This document shows, in pieces, positions 55,501 through 64,000 of a stretch of 64,000 nucleotides of DNA (positions within the stretch are counted from its first letter, which is position 1; each line of letters starts with the position of its first letter). Origin of the DNA: Phytophthora colocasiae (Eukaryota; Oomycota; Peronosporomycetes; Peronosporales; Peronosporaceae). The translations under genes and the position numbers were made by a program. The stretch is taken from NCBI GenBank assembly GCA_018806915.1, contig JAGKQI010000036.1, positions 1 to 64,000 on the forward strand. Reading direction: 5' to 3'. The notes beneath the pieces were generated by a model. That model saw nothing but the letters and a program-made list of their open reading frames with translations, had not been told where the DNA came from and made no database searches.

Positions 55501-57840
55501 GCATCCTTTGGAAGTTACCCGGTTGGACTATTCTCGAGGCTCGAGGTTTCATCTTGGAAGATGTCACCGTGAACGATGCCGAGTACCACGGCCTTCTGAA
55601 AGGTATGCTGATGGCGTCCGATCGGAAGGTCCAAGAGTTAGTTATCGTTGGAGATTCTCGGATCGTGATTCAACAAGTTCAGGGTCTGATCAACTGCAAT
55701 CAACCGCACCTCCAAAAACACCTTGCGGAGGCGGAGGTTTTGAAGGCAAAGTTCCAGAGGGTCCGACTGGTGCATCTCAAGCGAGACTACAACCAGGCCG
55801 CCGACTATCTCACTTCCAAGACTTTACTCTTGGGAGCGTCATGGGATGTCGAGGATGAAAGTGACCTACGTCATTTGGAGTACGTATCCAAGATTCCGGA
55901 AAAGTTGATGAAGCCTGAGGTTCCGGAAGTCAAGATCACTCCAAAAGACAACGGACCAGTTGAACCTCCGGATGGTCATACTCTGAAAGATGAACCGCCA
56001 GATGATCAGCCTTCAAGTTCTGTGCGCATGAGTGCGCAGGGGCCAGCGGACGACATCCAAGTTGGTGGAAGTTCAGATGACAATCCTCCGGTTAGAGAAA
56101 ATCTCACTGGATCAGAATCTGCCCCCCTGACGTTCGCCGCCCGAGTTATGGCTGCGATAGCTCAGAATGATGATGAACCGGTTGGACGTCCAGATGGACC
56201 TCCAATGGGACCACTGGAGTTCCAGGCAGAGCGATGGCGGAGGATCAAGGTCCACCAAGACGCTGACGAGTACTTGTCTGAGCTGAAGTCATTTCTGAAA
56301 GGAGAGTTCCAACGGTTCTCCCCCCGGAGACTCCGAAAGATTGCCAAGGTCGCAGACCTGTTCACGTTGGACAGTCGAGATGTGCTGTACCGGATGACTA
56401 CTGTCACCCAGAAGCGTCCACGCGATTTTGTGGGTGATTTGAGGTTGGTTGTTCCAGAGTCACTCCGGTCGGATATGCTACATTATGCCCATGAGGATTT
56501 CCAAGGTGGTCACCAAGGTATCCGTCGGACTCACGAAAAGTTACTCTTGGAGTTCTACTGGCGTGGAATGTATGCGGATGTTGAACGGCATGTGAAGGAG
56601 TGTGTGGATTGTGCCAGTGGAAAGGGACAGCCTCCAAATGGAGGACCGTCGCCTGGAAACATCGAACCGGCATATCCATTCCAAGTGGTGTCGATGGATT
56701 TCGTCACTCATCTTCCGAAGTCGGCTCGTGGGAATACGTTCTTATTATTGTTCCAAGATATGTTCTCCGGATATGTCATGTGCAAACCAATGAGTTCAAC
56801 GACTGCCCAAAATGTTGCTGAAGTTTACGAGCAAGTGGTCTTCCAAAAGTTTGGTGCCAGTTCGATGATCCGACATGACCAAGATCCAAGGTTCATGAGT
56901 GCGGTCGTTCGGATGTTTCCGAAATCTTCTTGGAAGTCTTCAACGGGCTACTTTGGGATATCGCCCTCAGGCGAATGGTCAACAAGAACGGTCAGTCCAA
57001 ACGGTCGTCCGAAGTATCCGAGGTTACATCATGGAAGCGGATCAGTCCGACTGGGACGACCATGTTGAACGGTTGATGTTCGCTTTGAACACTTCGTTTG
57101 ATGCCACCCGGTTGGAGACTCCCTTTTACTTGGTGCACGGCTGGGACGCCCGGAGTACGATTTCGGCAATGTTGGGTCCAAAGGCCAATAGCCTTCCGGA
57201 GCGCACAGCCTATGAGTGGAGACGTAGTGTGCAACGTGACTACAGTTACGCTGTTGCGTTCGCTGAAGATCTCCAAAAGAAGGCCAAGAGGCGCCGGTCG
57301 GAGGTCCAAACGCAAAAGTGGAAGGAACTGTCCGACCGGTTGAAGTCCGGGTTCGAAAAGGGAGATTCAGTCTGGCTGTACATTCCGAAGGTTCAAACGG
57401 GACTTAGTCGAAAATTGGCTCACATGTGGCATGGACCTTTCCGGATTGAAGAGGTGCACGATGACTTCCGAGTGAAGCTCAAGGTTGAGGACACGGGTTA
57501 CCGTGTCAACCCTTGGGTCTACATCAGTCGCCTGAAGCCACGAGCCATCTTCCCGAAACGTCCAACCGCGGAAGTCCAACCGGACGATGACGATGATTTC
57601 GACGCTGCCTTGCTTCCCGAAGACAGTTGGGAACCGGATGTCGGAAACAACGAGTATGAGGTCGAAAAGATCTTGGATCTCCGATGGTCTAAGCGGACCC
57701 GGACTTCCAAAAGAGTCCGAGAGTATCAGGTCAAGTGGAAATGTTATGACGAACCAGAATGGCTACCTGTGTCGCAACTCAGCTGCGGTGCCCTGCTCTA
57801 TGAGTTCAATCAAGGAGCAAGAGCGCGGGCGAGATTTTAA
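52593..57840 (+). pseudogene. pol of element C: RT, degenerate RNase H, archaeal-type RNase H, integrase, chromodomain
   Basis: One 1480-codon frame from 52626, then a frameshift near 56899 and a second frame to TAA at 57838. Approximate residues from 52626: RT 440-700 (WASPIVIVLKKNG; MSLDMASGFWAI; MPFGLKNAP; SSYIDDIAHG near 637, after a ~50-residue family insert); degenerate RNase H 780-900 (IIPHANAWAA; VYTRYS); second RNase H 935-1065 (SFDGAAKTS, NDAEYHG, VGDSRIVIQQ, NQAADYL); integrase from 1260 (HYAHEDFQGGHQG ... CVDC; VVSMDFVTH; RHDQDPRF; then NGQQERSVQ in the second frame). The C-terminal chromodomain is YEVEKILDLRWSKRT to EWLPVSQL. All catalytic residues look intact; the breaks are one frameshift and two upstream stops. 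Close homologue of A and B. Confidence 0.9.
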
Positions 57841-58172
57841 GCGATGCAGGCAGGGGACGATCATCCCCGGGCTTAGACGTCCAACAAGTCTTATGGCATG
57901 TTGGACGTCCGGGTGGTGTGACTATTGGAACTGTTACGACGGACATTGATTTGATTTTGATTGTACCTTTTGGAGTGTTCGAGTGACTGTGGACATGTTA
58001 GAGATTGGAGTTTTCGAATGGTGAAGATTGGAGACGAGATGGCGAGCTATGACGAGATGGAACAGTGATGGAAATGAAGGTGAGTGTATTCTGGATGATT
58101 ATTGGGGGGTCACTACGTATGAAATATGCAAGGCTACGAAGGCATCCAGATGGAAAACACTCGCTTGGACTT
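57841..58172. other. Gap between convergent pol and antisense ORF in element C
   Basis: About 330 bp, no gene. An inverted GACGTCCAAC / GTTGGACGTCC pair lies at about 57876-57910, the C counterpart of the inverted word pair after pol in A. Confidence 0.5.
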
Positions 58173-61100
58173 TCATAGTGCCCACAGGTCAGAGAACTTC
58201 ACGCGTTGTCCGGCCGGAATCAACTTGGCACGAACGTCTGGTGGGAGGTGCGAAATGCGCTCCTTGTCCGACTTGGAATGGCTCCATTGGGCTCGTCCAG
58301 GTTCACGCTTGTCCAAGATCTTCAACTGCTCTTGGACAGTATACGGCGCCGAAGTGTCCGGGTTGATGTGCTTTGGATCCATGAGAATCCAGTGGCACAG
58401 CTTGTGCGGGTACGCCCAGATGCCAGGCTCCATCCAAAGTGAGTCCGGGATGTCGGGATCCAACTCCGTTTGGAGTGCGAGAACGCGCTTCCGGAAGGAC
58501 GCTTGATGATTCGACCGATCATTCTGCATCTGACGTACGAGAGCGAGAGCATCGGCCGAACCATCCAATGTCAACCAGTGACCAGCGTTCCAGAACGACC
58601 GGACATTCCGTGAGACGAACTTGATCCACCGAACCAACGCTTCCACCGTGTCATCCGAGAGGTCATCGCGCTTGTGAAAGAAGAACGTTTGGGTCCGGTT
58701 GGAGAACATCTCACTCCAAGGTGCGTCCGCCATAAGCTGCTGGATCTCTGAGAATTTGGTTGTCGAACGGGACTTCAAGATCTTGATGTCCCAACGGTTG
58801 GGTGCGTAGTCCGGGAATCCAAACGTCTGGAGCGACACCCCATACATGGGGTCCCCACACTTCACCCGGACCCCGTAGTGCAGCCACGACTTGTTCTGGT
58901 CGTCCGGGCTCTCGATCACTTCTTTCTCCGACTGGGTAAGGTCTTCGTAGTCCTTCCGAGCGAGAGCCGTCCGGGCAGACTTCGTCCGACGAGACTTCTT
59001 GGAGGATTTCGGCGTGGCAGGTGTACTGCTGGAGCTCAGACGACGGCGTGCAGAACGTGGAGGAGGAGTCTTGATATCTTCCTCCTCTTCTTCTTCTTCG
59101 GCATTTCCGTCGTCGTCCGGGTGGAAGTCCTCGTCCTTGGACTTGTCATCCTTGTCTTCGACCAGAGCGTCAGGATCGGGATCTTCTTCAACTCCAGACT
59201 CGCCTTCCACCATTGGACCCCAGAACTCCGGCTGAACATCTTGCTCCACGAGATTAGCCAGAATGGCATCGGCCATACTGAAGTAGCGGCGATGGACGTA
59301 CTTTGTCCAGTGGACGTCGTCCAGTGCGTTCCAGTACATCATCCGGACAAGCATCGAGAGGAGGACATCCAACTGGAAGCCAAAGTGAGCCGAGCGATCA
59401 TCGTTCAGCCATTCGATCACAGTTGGAAACGGGACGCCCGTGCGAATCAGCATCTGGACGTCCAAACGGAGATCCTCCCAAGCAACCGGGTGATCTGCCA
59501 GAGACTTCCGAGCCTTCTCCACAGTCCAAGACAACGGGTACTTGTCGGAGAGACAGTCTTCGTTAGAGTGAGCAATCCACCCCTCGGGTCGCTCTTGAAC
59601 CTCCTCTGGAGCCTTTCGAGACTTCTTGCGGCGCTTGGAGCTTGAAGGTCCGGCTGGAGGTCTAGATCGCTTCTTGGAAGACGACGAACCGGAAGACTTG
59701 GACGAATCCTTCGTCAGGTCGATCTCGTCGCCGGCCGGAGGATCGCTCTCCTTGGATTCATCACCGTCTTCCGAACGGGGAAGTTGCGTGAATGGCGGGA
59801 ACGTGTGCCGAGTGTCATCTGGAGTCATCGCAGTAATCATGGTACGCCAGGACGACGGCACTGGGACCCCATCGCGAAAGTGAATCCAAAGTTCCAAGAG
59901 ACGCTCCCAGTTCAACTGGAGCTCAGAATTTCCATTTCCACCGTGACCGAGAAAGTTCATGAGTCCAACTGGACTGAAGGATTGACGAGACTTGGCGGCG
60001 GCTAGTTGTTGCAGGCCTCGAACCTGACGCTGGAAACTTTGCTTGTCGCGCTTGTGTTCTTGGATGAGCTGTAAAGTGTCAGCTCGGAAGTTCTGCACGA
60101 GTTCCTCCTTCTCGGCTGCCGACATCGATACAAGCCGTTCCAGGGCTTGAATTTTCAGCTGAGACTCACGTTTCAAGTTGTCCAAGGAATCTTGGACAGC
60201 CAGTGCATCCGTCACCGCCGCGTCTGTATCTTCGAGCAGTGTCTGGTCCCGGGAGAGCTTCTGGATGACGCGACGAAGGAGAGAGACCGTCCCGAACACG
60301 CGACGCGCGAGACCTTCGGGTTCGAACTGCGTCAGGATAGACGCAACTTCCCGTCGGACCAGCAGGTTGTTCATTTCGGAATCCAGGGCATCCCCATCCA
60401 GAGGACGACCTCGGGGCACCAGCACGCGATAGTCCAAGTTCACTTTATCATCGAAGAACTGGAACAACTCGGACTTCTCTGCAGTTGACAGACTCTCTAG
60501 CTGGACCATGCCCTCCAGACCACCATACCCATCTTGGACGAAGACACCAGGCTCCAAGTGGCGATCTGCCAATGGGATTTCAGCGATACGGACGCGCTCG
60601 TCGGAGCTCATGTCCTCCAAAGTGTAATGACCGGGCCCCAACGTGAGAGTGGACACAGCCTTGCGCTTGAACAATCCGACGCTGGAGGCCTCTCTGATGG
60701 TCACGAGCGAGCCAGGTACCTTCGCCGTGTCTGGGAAAGGAGGTGCAGGAGTCTCCGACACGTGGCCGCTGCCGTCGTCCTCCTCCCTGAAGTCATCCTC
60801 AGCCGTGGAACCGCCGGGAGCCGCTCCGGCAGACACTTCCGTGCCGCCACCACTGTCGTCGTTGGCGCCAGTCGCTGCAGGAGCATCTGAAGATGCGCGT
60901 GAAGGCGAGGCGCCTGTCGCAGGTGCGTCGGACGCCGAGGCGCTGCTTGGGGTCGCCATCGATGCGTTCAAGAGCTTGGAAATCGGGTTATGATTGGCGA
61001 ACTGCCGTTTGGATTTGATTTGAGTCTTGATTGGGTAACTTGGGACGGGGCGCAGAAAGGAAGCGACCTCCGCCAGTTGAAGAACGGAGTTGGAGTTTGC

Positions 61101-61262
61101 TGAGAAAGGAGATCTTCTGTTGTACTGAACTTTCGTGGACACAAAGCTCCCGCCGGACTGGTCGACCGTTTTGGACTGAACATTCCGACCGAACCGACCT
61201 GAAGGTTTAGACCGACTGGGAGTTTTAGATGTCCAAGATGATGTCGCCCCACTTCGTCTCAT
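58173..61262 (-). CDS. Antisense ORF of element C, intact 1029-residue protein of unknown function
   Basis: A single uninterrupted frame on the strand opposite to pol; ATG at 61262, 60 bp inside the 3' LTR boundary, stop at 58173. Approximate layout: 1-110 basic N-terminus; 110-200 Ala/Ser/Gly-rich, acidic; 200-370 globular (LGPGHYTLEDMSSDERVRIA; GVFVQDGYGGLEGM); 370-455 coiled coil; 455-520 block with NWERLLELWIHF; basic KKRSRPPAG and SSKRRKKSRK (nuclear-localisation-like, near 550); 595-700 block AWEDLRLDVQMLIRTGVPF ... HWTKYVHRRYFSMAD; acidic tract 710-775; 790-1029 C-terminal block with SWLHYGVRVK, FFFHKRDDL, FWNAGHWLTLDG and WMEPGIWAYPHKLCHWILMD. Present in A and B in the same place. No known domain recognised. 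Expression would need an antisense promoter in or beside the 3' LTR. A nuclear DNA-associated role is inference. Confidence 0.8.
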   Translation of the reverse strand: MRRSGATSSWTSKTPSRSKPSGRFGRNVQSKTVDQSGGSFVSTKVQYNRRSPFSANSNSVLQLAEVASFLRPVPSYPIKTQIKSKRQFANHNPISKLLNASMATPSSASASDAPATGASPSRASSDAPAATGANDDSGGGTEVSAGAAPGGSTAEDDFREEDDGSGHVSETPAPPFPDTAKVPGSLVTIREASSVGLFKRKAVSTLTLGPGHYTLEDMSSDERVRIAEIPLADRHLEPGVFVQDGYGGLEGMVQLESLSTAEKSELFQFFDDKVNLDYRVLVPRGRPLDGDALDSEMNNLLVRREVASILTQFEPEGLARRVFGTVSLLRRVIQKLSRDQTLLEDTDAAVTDALAVQDSLDNLKRESQLKIQALERLVSMSAAEKEELVQNFRADTLQLIQEHKRDKQSFQRQVRGLQQLAAAKSRQSFSPVGLMNFLGHGGNGNSELQLNWERLLELWIHFRDGVPVPSSWRTMITAMTPDDTRHTFPPFTQLPRSEDGDESKESDPPAGDEIDLTKDSSKSSGSSSSKKRSRPPAGPSSSKRRKKSRKAPEEVQERPEGWIAHSNEDCLSDKYPLSWTVEKARKSLADHPVAWEDLRLDVQMLIRTGVPFPTVIEWLNDDRSAHFGFQLDVLLSMLVRMMYWNALDDVHWTKYVHRRYFSMADAILANLVEQDVQPEFWGPMVEGESGVEEDPDPDALVEDKDDKSKDEDFHPDDDGNAEEEEEEEDIKTPPPRSARRRLSSSSTPATPKSSKKSRRTKSARTALARKDYEDLTQSEKEVIESPDDQNKSWLHYGVRVKCGDPMYGVSLQTFGFPDYAPNRWDIKILKSRSTTKFSEIQQLMADAPWSEMFSNRTQTFFFHKRDDLSDDTVEALVRWIKFVSRNVRSFWNAGHWLTLDGSADALALVRQMQNDRSNHQASFRKRVLALQTELDPDIPDSLWMEPGIWAYPHKLCHWILMDPKHINPDTSAPYTVQEQLKILDKREPGRAQWSHSKSDKERISHLPPDVRAKLIPAGQRVKFSDLWAL

Positions 61263-61309
61263 CGTGTCCTTTCACCTCGAGAGTAAATTTCTCACTGAGA
61301 GCACATGAC

Positions 61310-61321
61310 GAGAGGGACGGT
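61310..61321 (+). promoter_or_regulatory. Polypurine tract of element C
   Basis: GAGAGGGACGGT abuts the TG of the 3' LTR at 61322; it shares the GG-CGGT/GACGGT end with A and B. Confidence 0.65.
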
Positions 61322-62824
61322 TGTGAAGATGTGGCTCCAGTTTTTACGGAGTAAATACCCCAGCTACGCTCTGATTGGCTCTGAAGGTACTATATTGGGA
61401 CGCTGCGAGCGAAGGAGGATTGAATGGACAAAATGAATGTGGATTCCGGAGAGCCCAGGCGAAGTCAGTCCAAGATCTCCAGTTGGGACTCCAAGTGGTA
61501 TATGTCCGGTTGGACGTACATACTCAAGTCAAGTGATTTCCTGGACTGCCGCCTTCTGCCCAGTTGACAGTTACCTGATTTCGAGATATTGGAGTTACTT
61601 TTGGATGTCCAAGTGGAAGATGGCTGTTTGGATTGAACAGGTCCAACCGGACCAGTCCAGATTTGTACCCAGAGTCCAACCGGACTAGCCCTGATTTGTA
61701 CCCACAATCGGCCGTTGAAGATCCGACCATACTAGACCCAAGTGTTTTCCGACCGACCAAGACGACCGACCATGATCTGTTCGGCACAGCTGGAATTCGG
61801 CCATGTTCTTCGGTGTTCTTCGGATGTGTCAGGTCGCCTCCGGATAAGCACGCCTCTACCTATAGTGAAACCAAGTCTATTTTGCATGTTTAGCTTTACA
61901 ACGGATAGTTATATATTAAAGAGAGTTCAATTTGCCACCAAGGGCGCAAGTGGAAGAGCGGGAGGTTTCCCATAAGCCACCACTGTGAGCACTGCCGACC
62001 AGCCTCGAAGTCGAGGGCTCGGAGTCAGCGAACAAGCGTCAGGCCGCGTCGACTATCGTCACCGCCGCGTGAATCTCCGCCAGGTTAAGACCAAGTTGGG
62101 AAGGTGATCCGGGCGGCGATTCCCGGGCGTGACCCCTCCCATTTCATATTCCAGTTGGACATTCCAAACGGTCGTTTGGTTTGTACATTTCATATTACAA
62201 CTGCGTTTTAGGAGGTTATTAGTAGTCACCCCTGAAATTGATTGATTGACTGCTGTGTGATTGGACTGTATTTGTGCGTGTGTGTATTTTGGAGTGCTCT
62301 ATAGTATTCCTGGTATACTTGGATAATTGTCTTCTGGGAGTCCAAGTGGACTTGCCAGAAGTGGTGCGCTAAAGGACCCCGGGACTGTGCCAGTGTCCCG
62401 GTTGGAGTGTCCAACGTCGTACTGGCATTTGGAGTGCCCACCGCTCAAGGGCCGGAAAGAATAAGAAGCGGCTGTATATTTGCATTTAACTCTCTTGTAT
62501 ATTGGTTATCTGTTGTTGGAAGGCTTTGCTAATAGTCTCTCACCTGCATTCAGACTCAACCACTGCATTTGGAAGTGCATTAGCACTCTACATCTGGATC
62601 CAGTCAAGCTTTTGGAAGTAACTCATCCAGGTGGAACTCCTCGCGTTCGAAGACAAACGACACCTACGAGGGTAGTCACAAGGTCACACGCCAACCCTCT
62701 TTCCGGATACCCATTTGGATCCCGGTTGGAGGTTCTGACTTTCGTTAGTCCGGACATCTTTCGGACTTATTTTCCGGACGCTATACGCACCTGGGCGGGA
62801 AAAGTGTTCACCCACTTCGCCACA
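61322..62824 (+). repeat. 3' LTR of element C
   Basis: Nearly identical to 46093-47608. It lacks three short segments of 4, 5 and 5 bp present in the 5' copy between about 47520 and 47572 and has one extra G near 61960. Ends CCACA, then CGGA (62825-62828). Confidence 0.93.
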
Positions 62825-62828
62825 CGGA

Positions 62829-63219
62829 ACTGAGAGATCCGACGGCCAGCTGCACGTCGAAGAGCCCTCCTAACTACCGTAGCCCCACTATCACTACACC
62901 TATCCTAAGTATAGTGCCTGCCACCGTCAGGATCCTCCCTCGGCGACTCCTTGGGTGTCTTCCTAGCCGTCCATTGCCTTGTGTCCACGTCGTCCAGCCT
63001 CTCTGGTTCCCTGTGTCCTTGTGTGTTTCGTGCCGTGTGATTCCTCCTATTGCGATCTTCGGAAGTCGCCGTTCTTCAACTTCAAGGTCTCTGCTATCTT
63101 CCCGTAGTCTCCGATTGACTGGTGTCCACTTCACTGTCATTAGTGAGGTCAATTATCACTGACACTCCAAATTGTTCCTCTGAGACTTGCTTTTCACAAA
63201 TGGTCGGTGACATTTGTCC
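62829..63219. other. Right flank of element C, no gene recognised
   Basis: Continuous with 46088 before C inserted. Minus-strand open frames exist (for example VIIDLTNDSEVD near 63140), but none has a recognisable domain. CT-rich on the plus strand. Confidence 0.35.
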
Positions 63220-63289
63220 ACAGTATAACCAATCACATCGTAACGTAATATCCACTTGTCGCTCGAAAATCGGAAATAGCATCATGTCA
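63220..63289 (-). repeat. Truncated LTR start (beta type)
   Basis: Minus strand begins TGACATGATGCTATTTCCGA at 63289 and matches the first ~70 bp of 38106-36423 (GTAACGTAATATCCAC block on the plus strand). It breaks off at about 63220, so only the LTR start remains. Confidence 0.7.
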
Positions 63290-63381
63290 CCAGCGTCTCT
63301 TCACGGAGAACGGCAACTGCGGAATAAGGCCGGAAACGGAAGAAGACGGGTTACGGAGTACGGGATCCAGTCACGAGGACA

Positions 63382-64000
63382 GTGGAGATCGTCCCAGTAG
63401 CTCAGAAGGAGAAAAGCACGGTGACACCGCGCAGCAGTGGTGTACGACCGGAAGAATCGGCGGGACCGGCGGTGAGAAGTACTGATACGGCGGCGGTGGC
63501 TGGATCCGAAGACAAGAAGAACTGCAGAGATGCTTATACGGGACGTGGCCAGAAGAAACGACGGCGCGTGCATTTTGAAGTTACAGACGGGTTGGACAAT
63601 GGGGATGGCGAAACCACGACGGCAGCAGGTGATCTGGTGAAACGGGTCGACACCGACGATGGAGATTTCGCTGCGCCCAAGTCCACCAACAACGCACAGG
63701 AAAGGAACGTTGGGGAACGGGTACCAGACACGGAGCATGAAGTCGGAACCGGTACTGACGGAATAATGTTCAGAGCAGACGACCAAGCGGTTCAACTTGG
63801 ACGCTGAGGAAGACGCGGACGATACCGATGAAGAGACGAAGTTCGGACCAGAAGCCACGGAAGGAACTTCGCGACGCCCAGAAGTACTGATCACTGGGAA
63901 TGGCGGGGCTCACGACGTAATGCAGCAAATACTCGTTCGAGAAATGAATACTGAAGATAGTCCGCGGGCGAGGGTCTTACAGCTACGGGCAGCACAACGA
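63382..64000 (+). pseudogene. Partial coding region, possible Gypsy polyprotein linker
   Basis: Open 63382-63807, then continues in another frame (FNLDAEEDADDTDEETKFG) to the window edge, so one indel near 63780. Features: GRGQKKRRRVHFEVTDG basic patch, then acidic Asp/Glu-rich sequence, then VREMNTEDSPRARVLQLRAA. The composition resembles the low-complexity linker after RNase H in element D, but I see no catalytic motif. Incomplete at the right edge. Confidence 0.35.

Larger units (their letters stand above)
46093..62824 (+). mobile_element. Element C: recently inserted Ty3/Gypsy chromodomain retrotransposon, 16.7 kb
   Basis: Complete structure: 5' LTR, primer binding site, ORF1, gag, -1 frameshift signal, pol, antisense ORF, polypurine tract, 3' LTR, 4-bp target duplication. 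The LTRs (1516 and 1503 bp) differ by a handful of substitutions, a 1-bp indel and three 4-5-bp indels clustered near their ends, so the insertion is young. Gag and pol carry frameshifts and two in-frame stops, while the opposite-strand ORF is intact. Same family architecture as A and B but clearly diverged in sequence. Confidence 0.93.

Overview
The window is a nest of long terminal repeat (LTR) retrotransposons from a eukaryotic genome, most likely an oomycete of the Phytophthora/Pythium kind. That placement rests on the style of the Ty3/Gypsy polyproteins (chromodomain integrase, an extra archaeal-type RNase H) and on the absence of bacterial gene layout; it is inference, since no host marker gene is present. 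I see no complete host gene.

Layout. 1-929 is a minus-strand relic of pol. 930-18702 (+) is element A, about 18 kb, with decayed gag/pol and an 870-bp hAT insertion at 6245-7114. 18703-21307 is a 2.6-kb inverted segment. It carries the end of element B's 3' LTR, a piece of an older element D, another piece of the relic pol and the end of A's 3' LTR. 21308-38106 (-) is element B, related to A. 38107-45241 (-) is element D, a different Gypsy family, with a piggyBac-like MITE at 41477-41800. 46093-62824 (+) is element C, the youngest insertion: nearly identical 1.5-kb LTRs, a 4-bp target duplication CGGA, and 16.7 kb in all. 62829-64000 holds flanking debris, a 70-bp LTR stub and part of another coding region.

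A, B and C share one architecture: LTR, a primer binding site matching the 3' half of a tRNA, ORF1 (acidic N-terminus plus coiled coil), gag (capsid plus three zinc knuckles), a -1 frameshift signal, pol, and a long ORF on the opposite strand. Pol runs protease, reverse transcriptase, degenerate RNase H, second archaeal-type RNase H, integrase, chromodomain. The opposite-strand ORF converges on pol and starts about 56-60 bp from the 3' LTR. This mirrors the plant Tat/Ogre elements, which also have an ORF before gag, a second RNase H and an antisense ORF.

The observations most worth following are: (1) the conserved antisense protein, intact at 1029 codons in C; (2) a slippery heptamer, a 6-nt spacer and a hairpin at the gag/pol junction in all three copies; (3) an 11-bp DNA word, TCTGGTGAACA, scattered in both orientations through LTRs and ORFs of A and B, with a different word in C; (4) a nucleotide-perfect reciprocal inversion with breakpoints inside the two 3' LTRs, supported by rejoined target duplications and a restored reading frame in D. 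Most ORFs carry frameshifts or stops. Some could be assembly errors, so the breaks are reported as seen.
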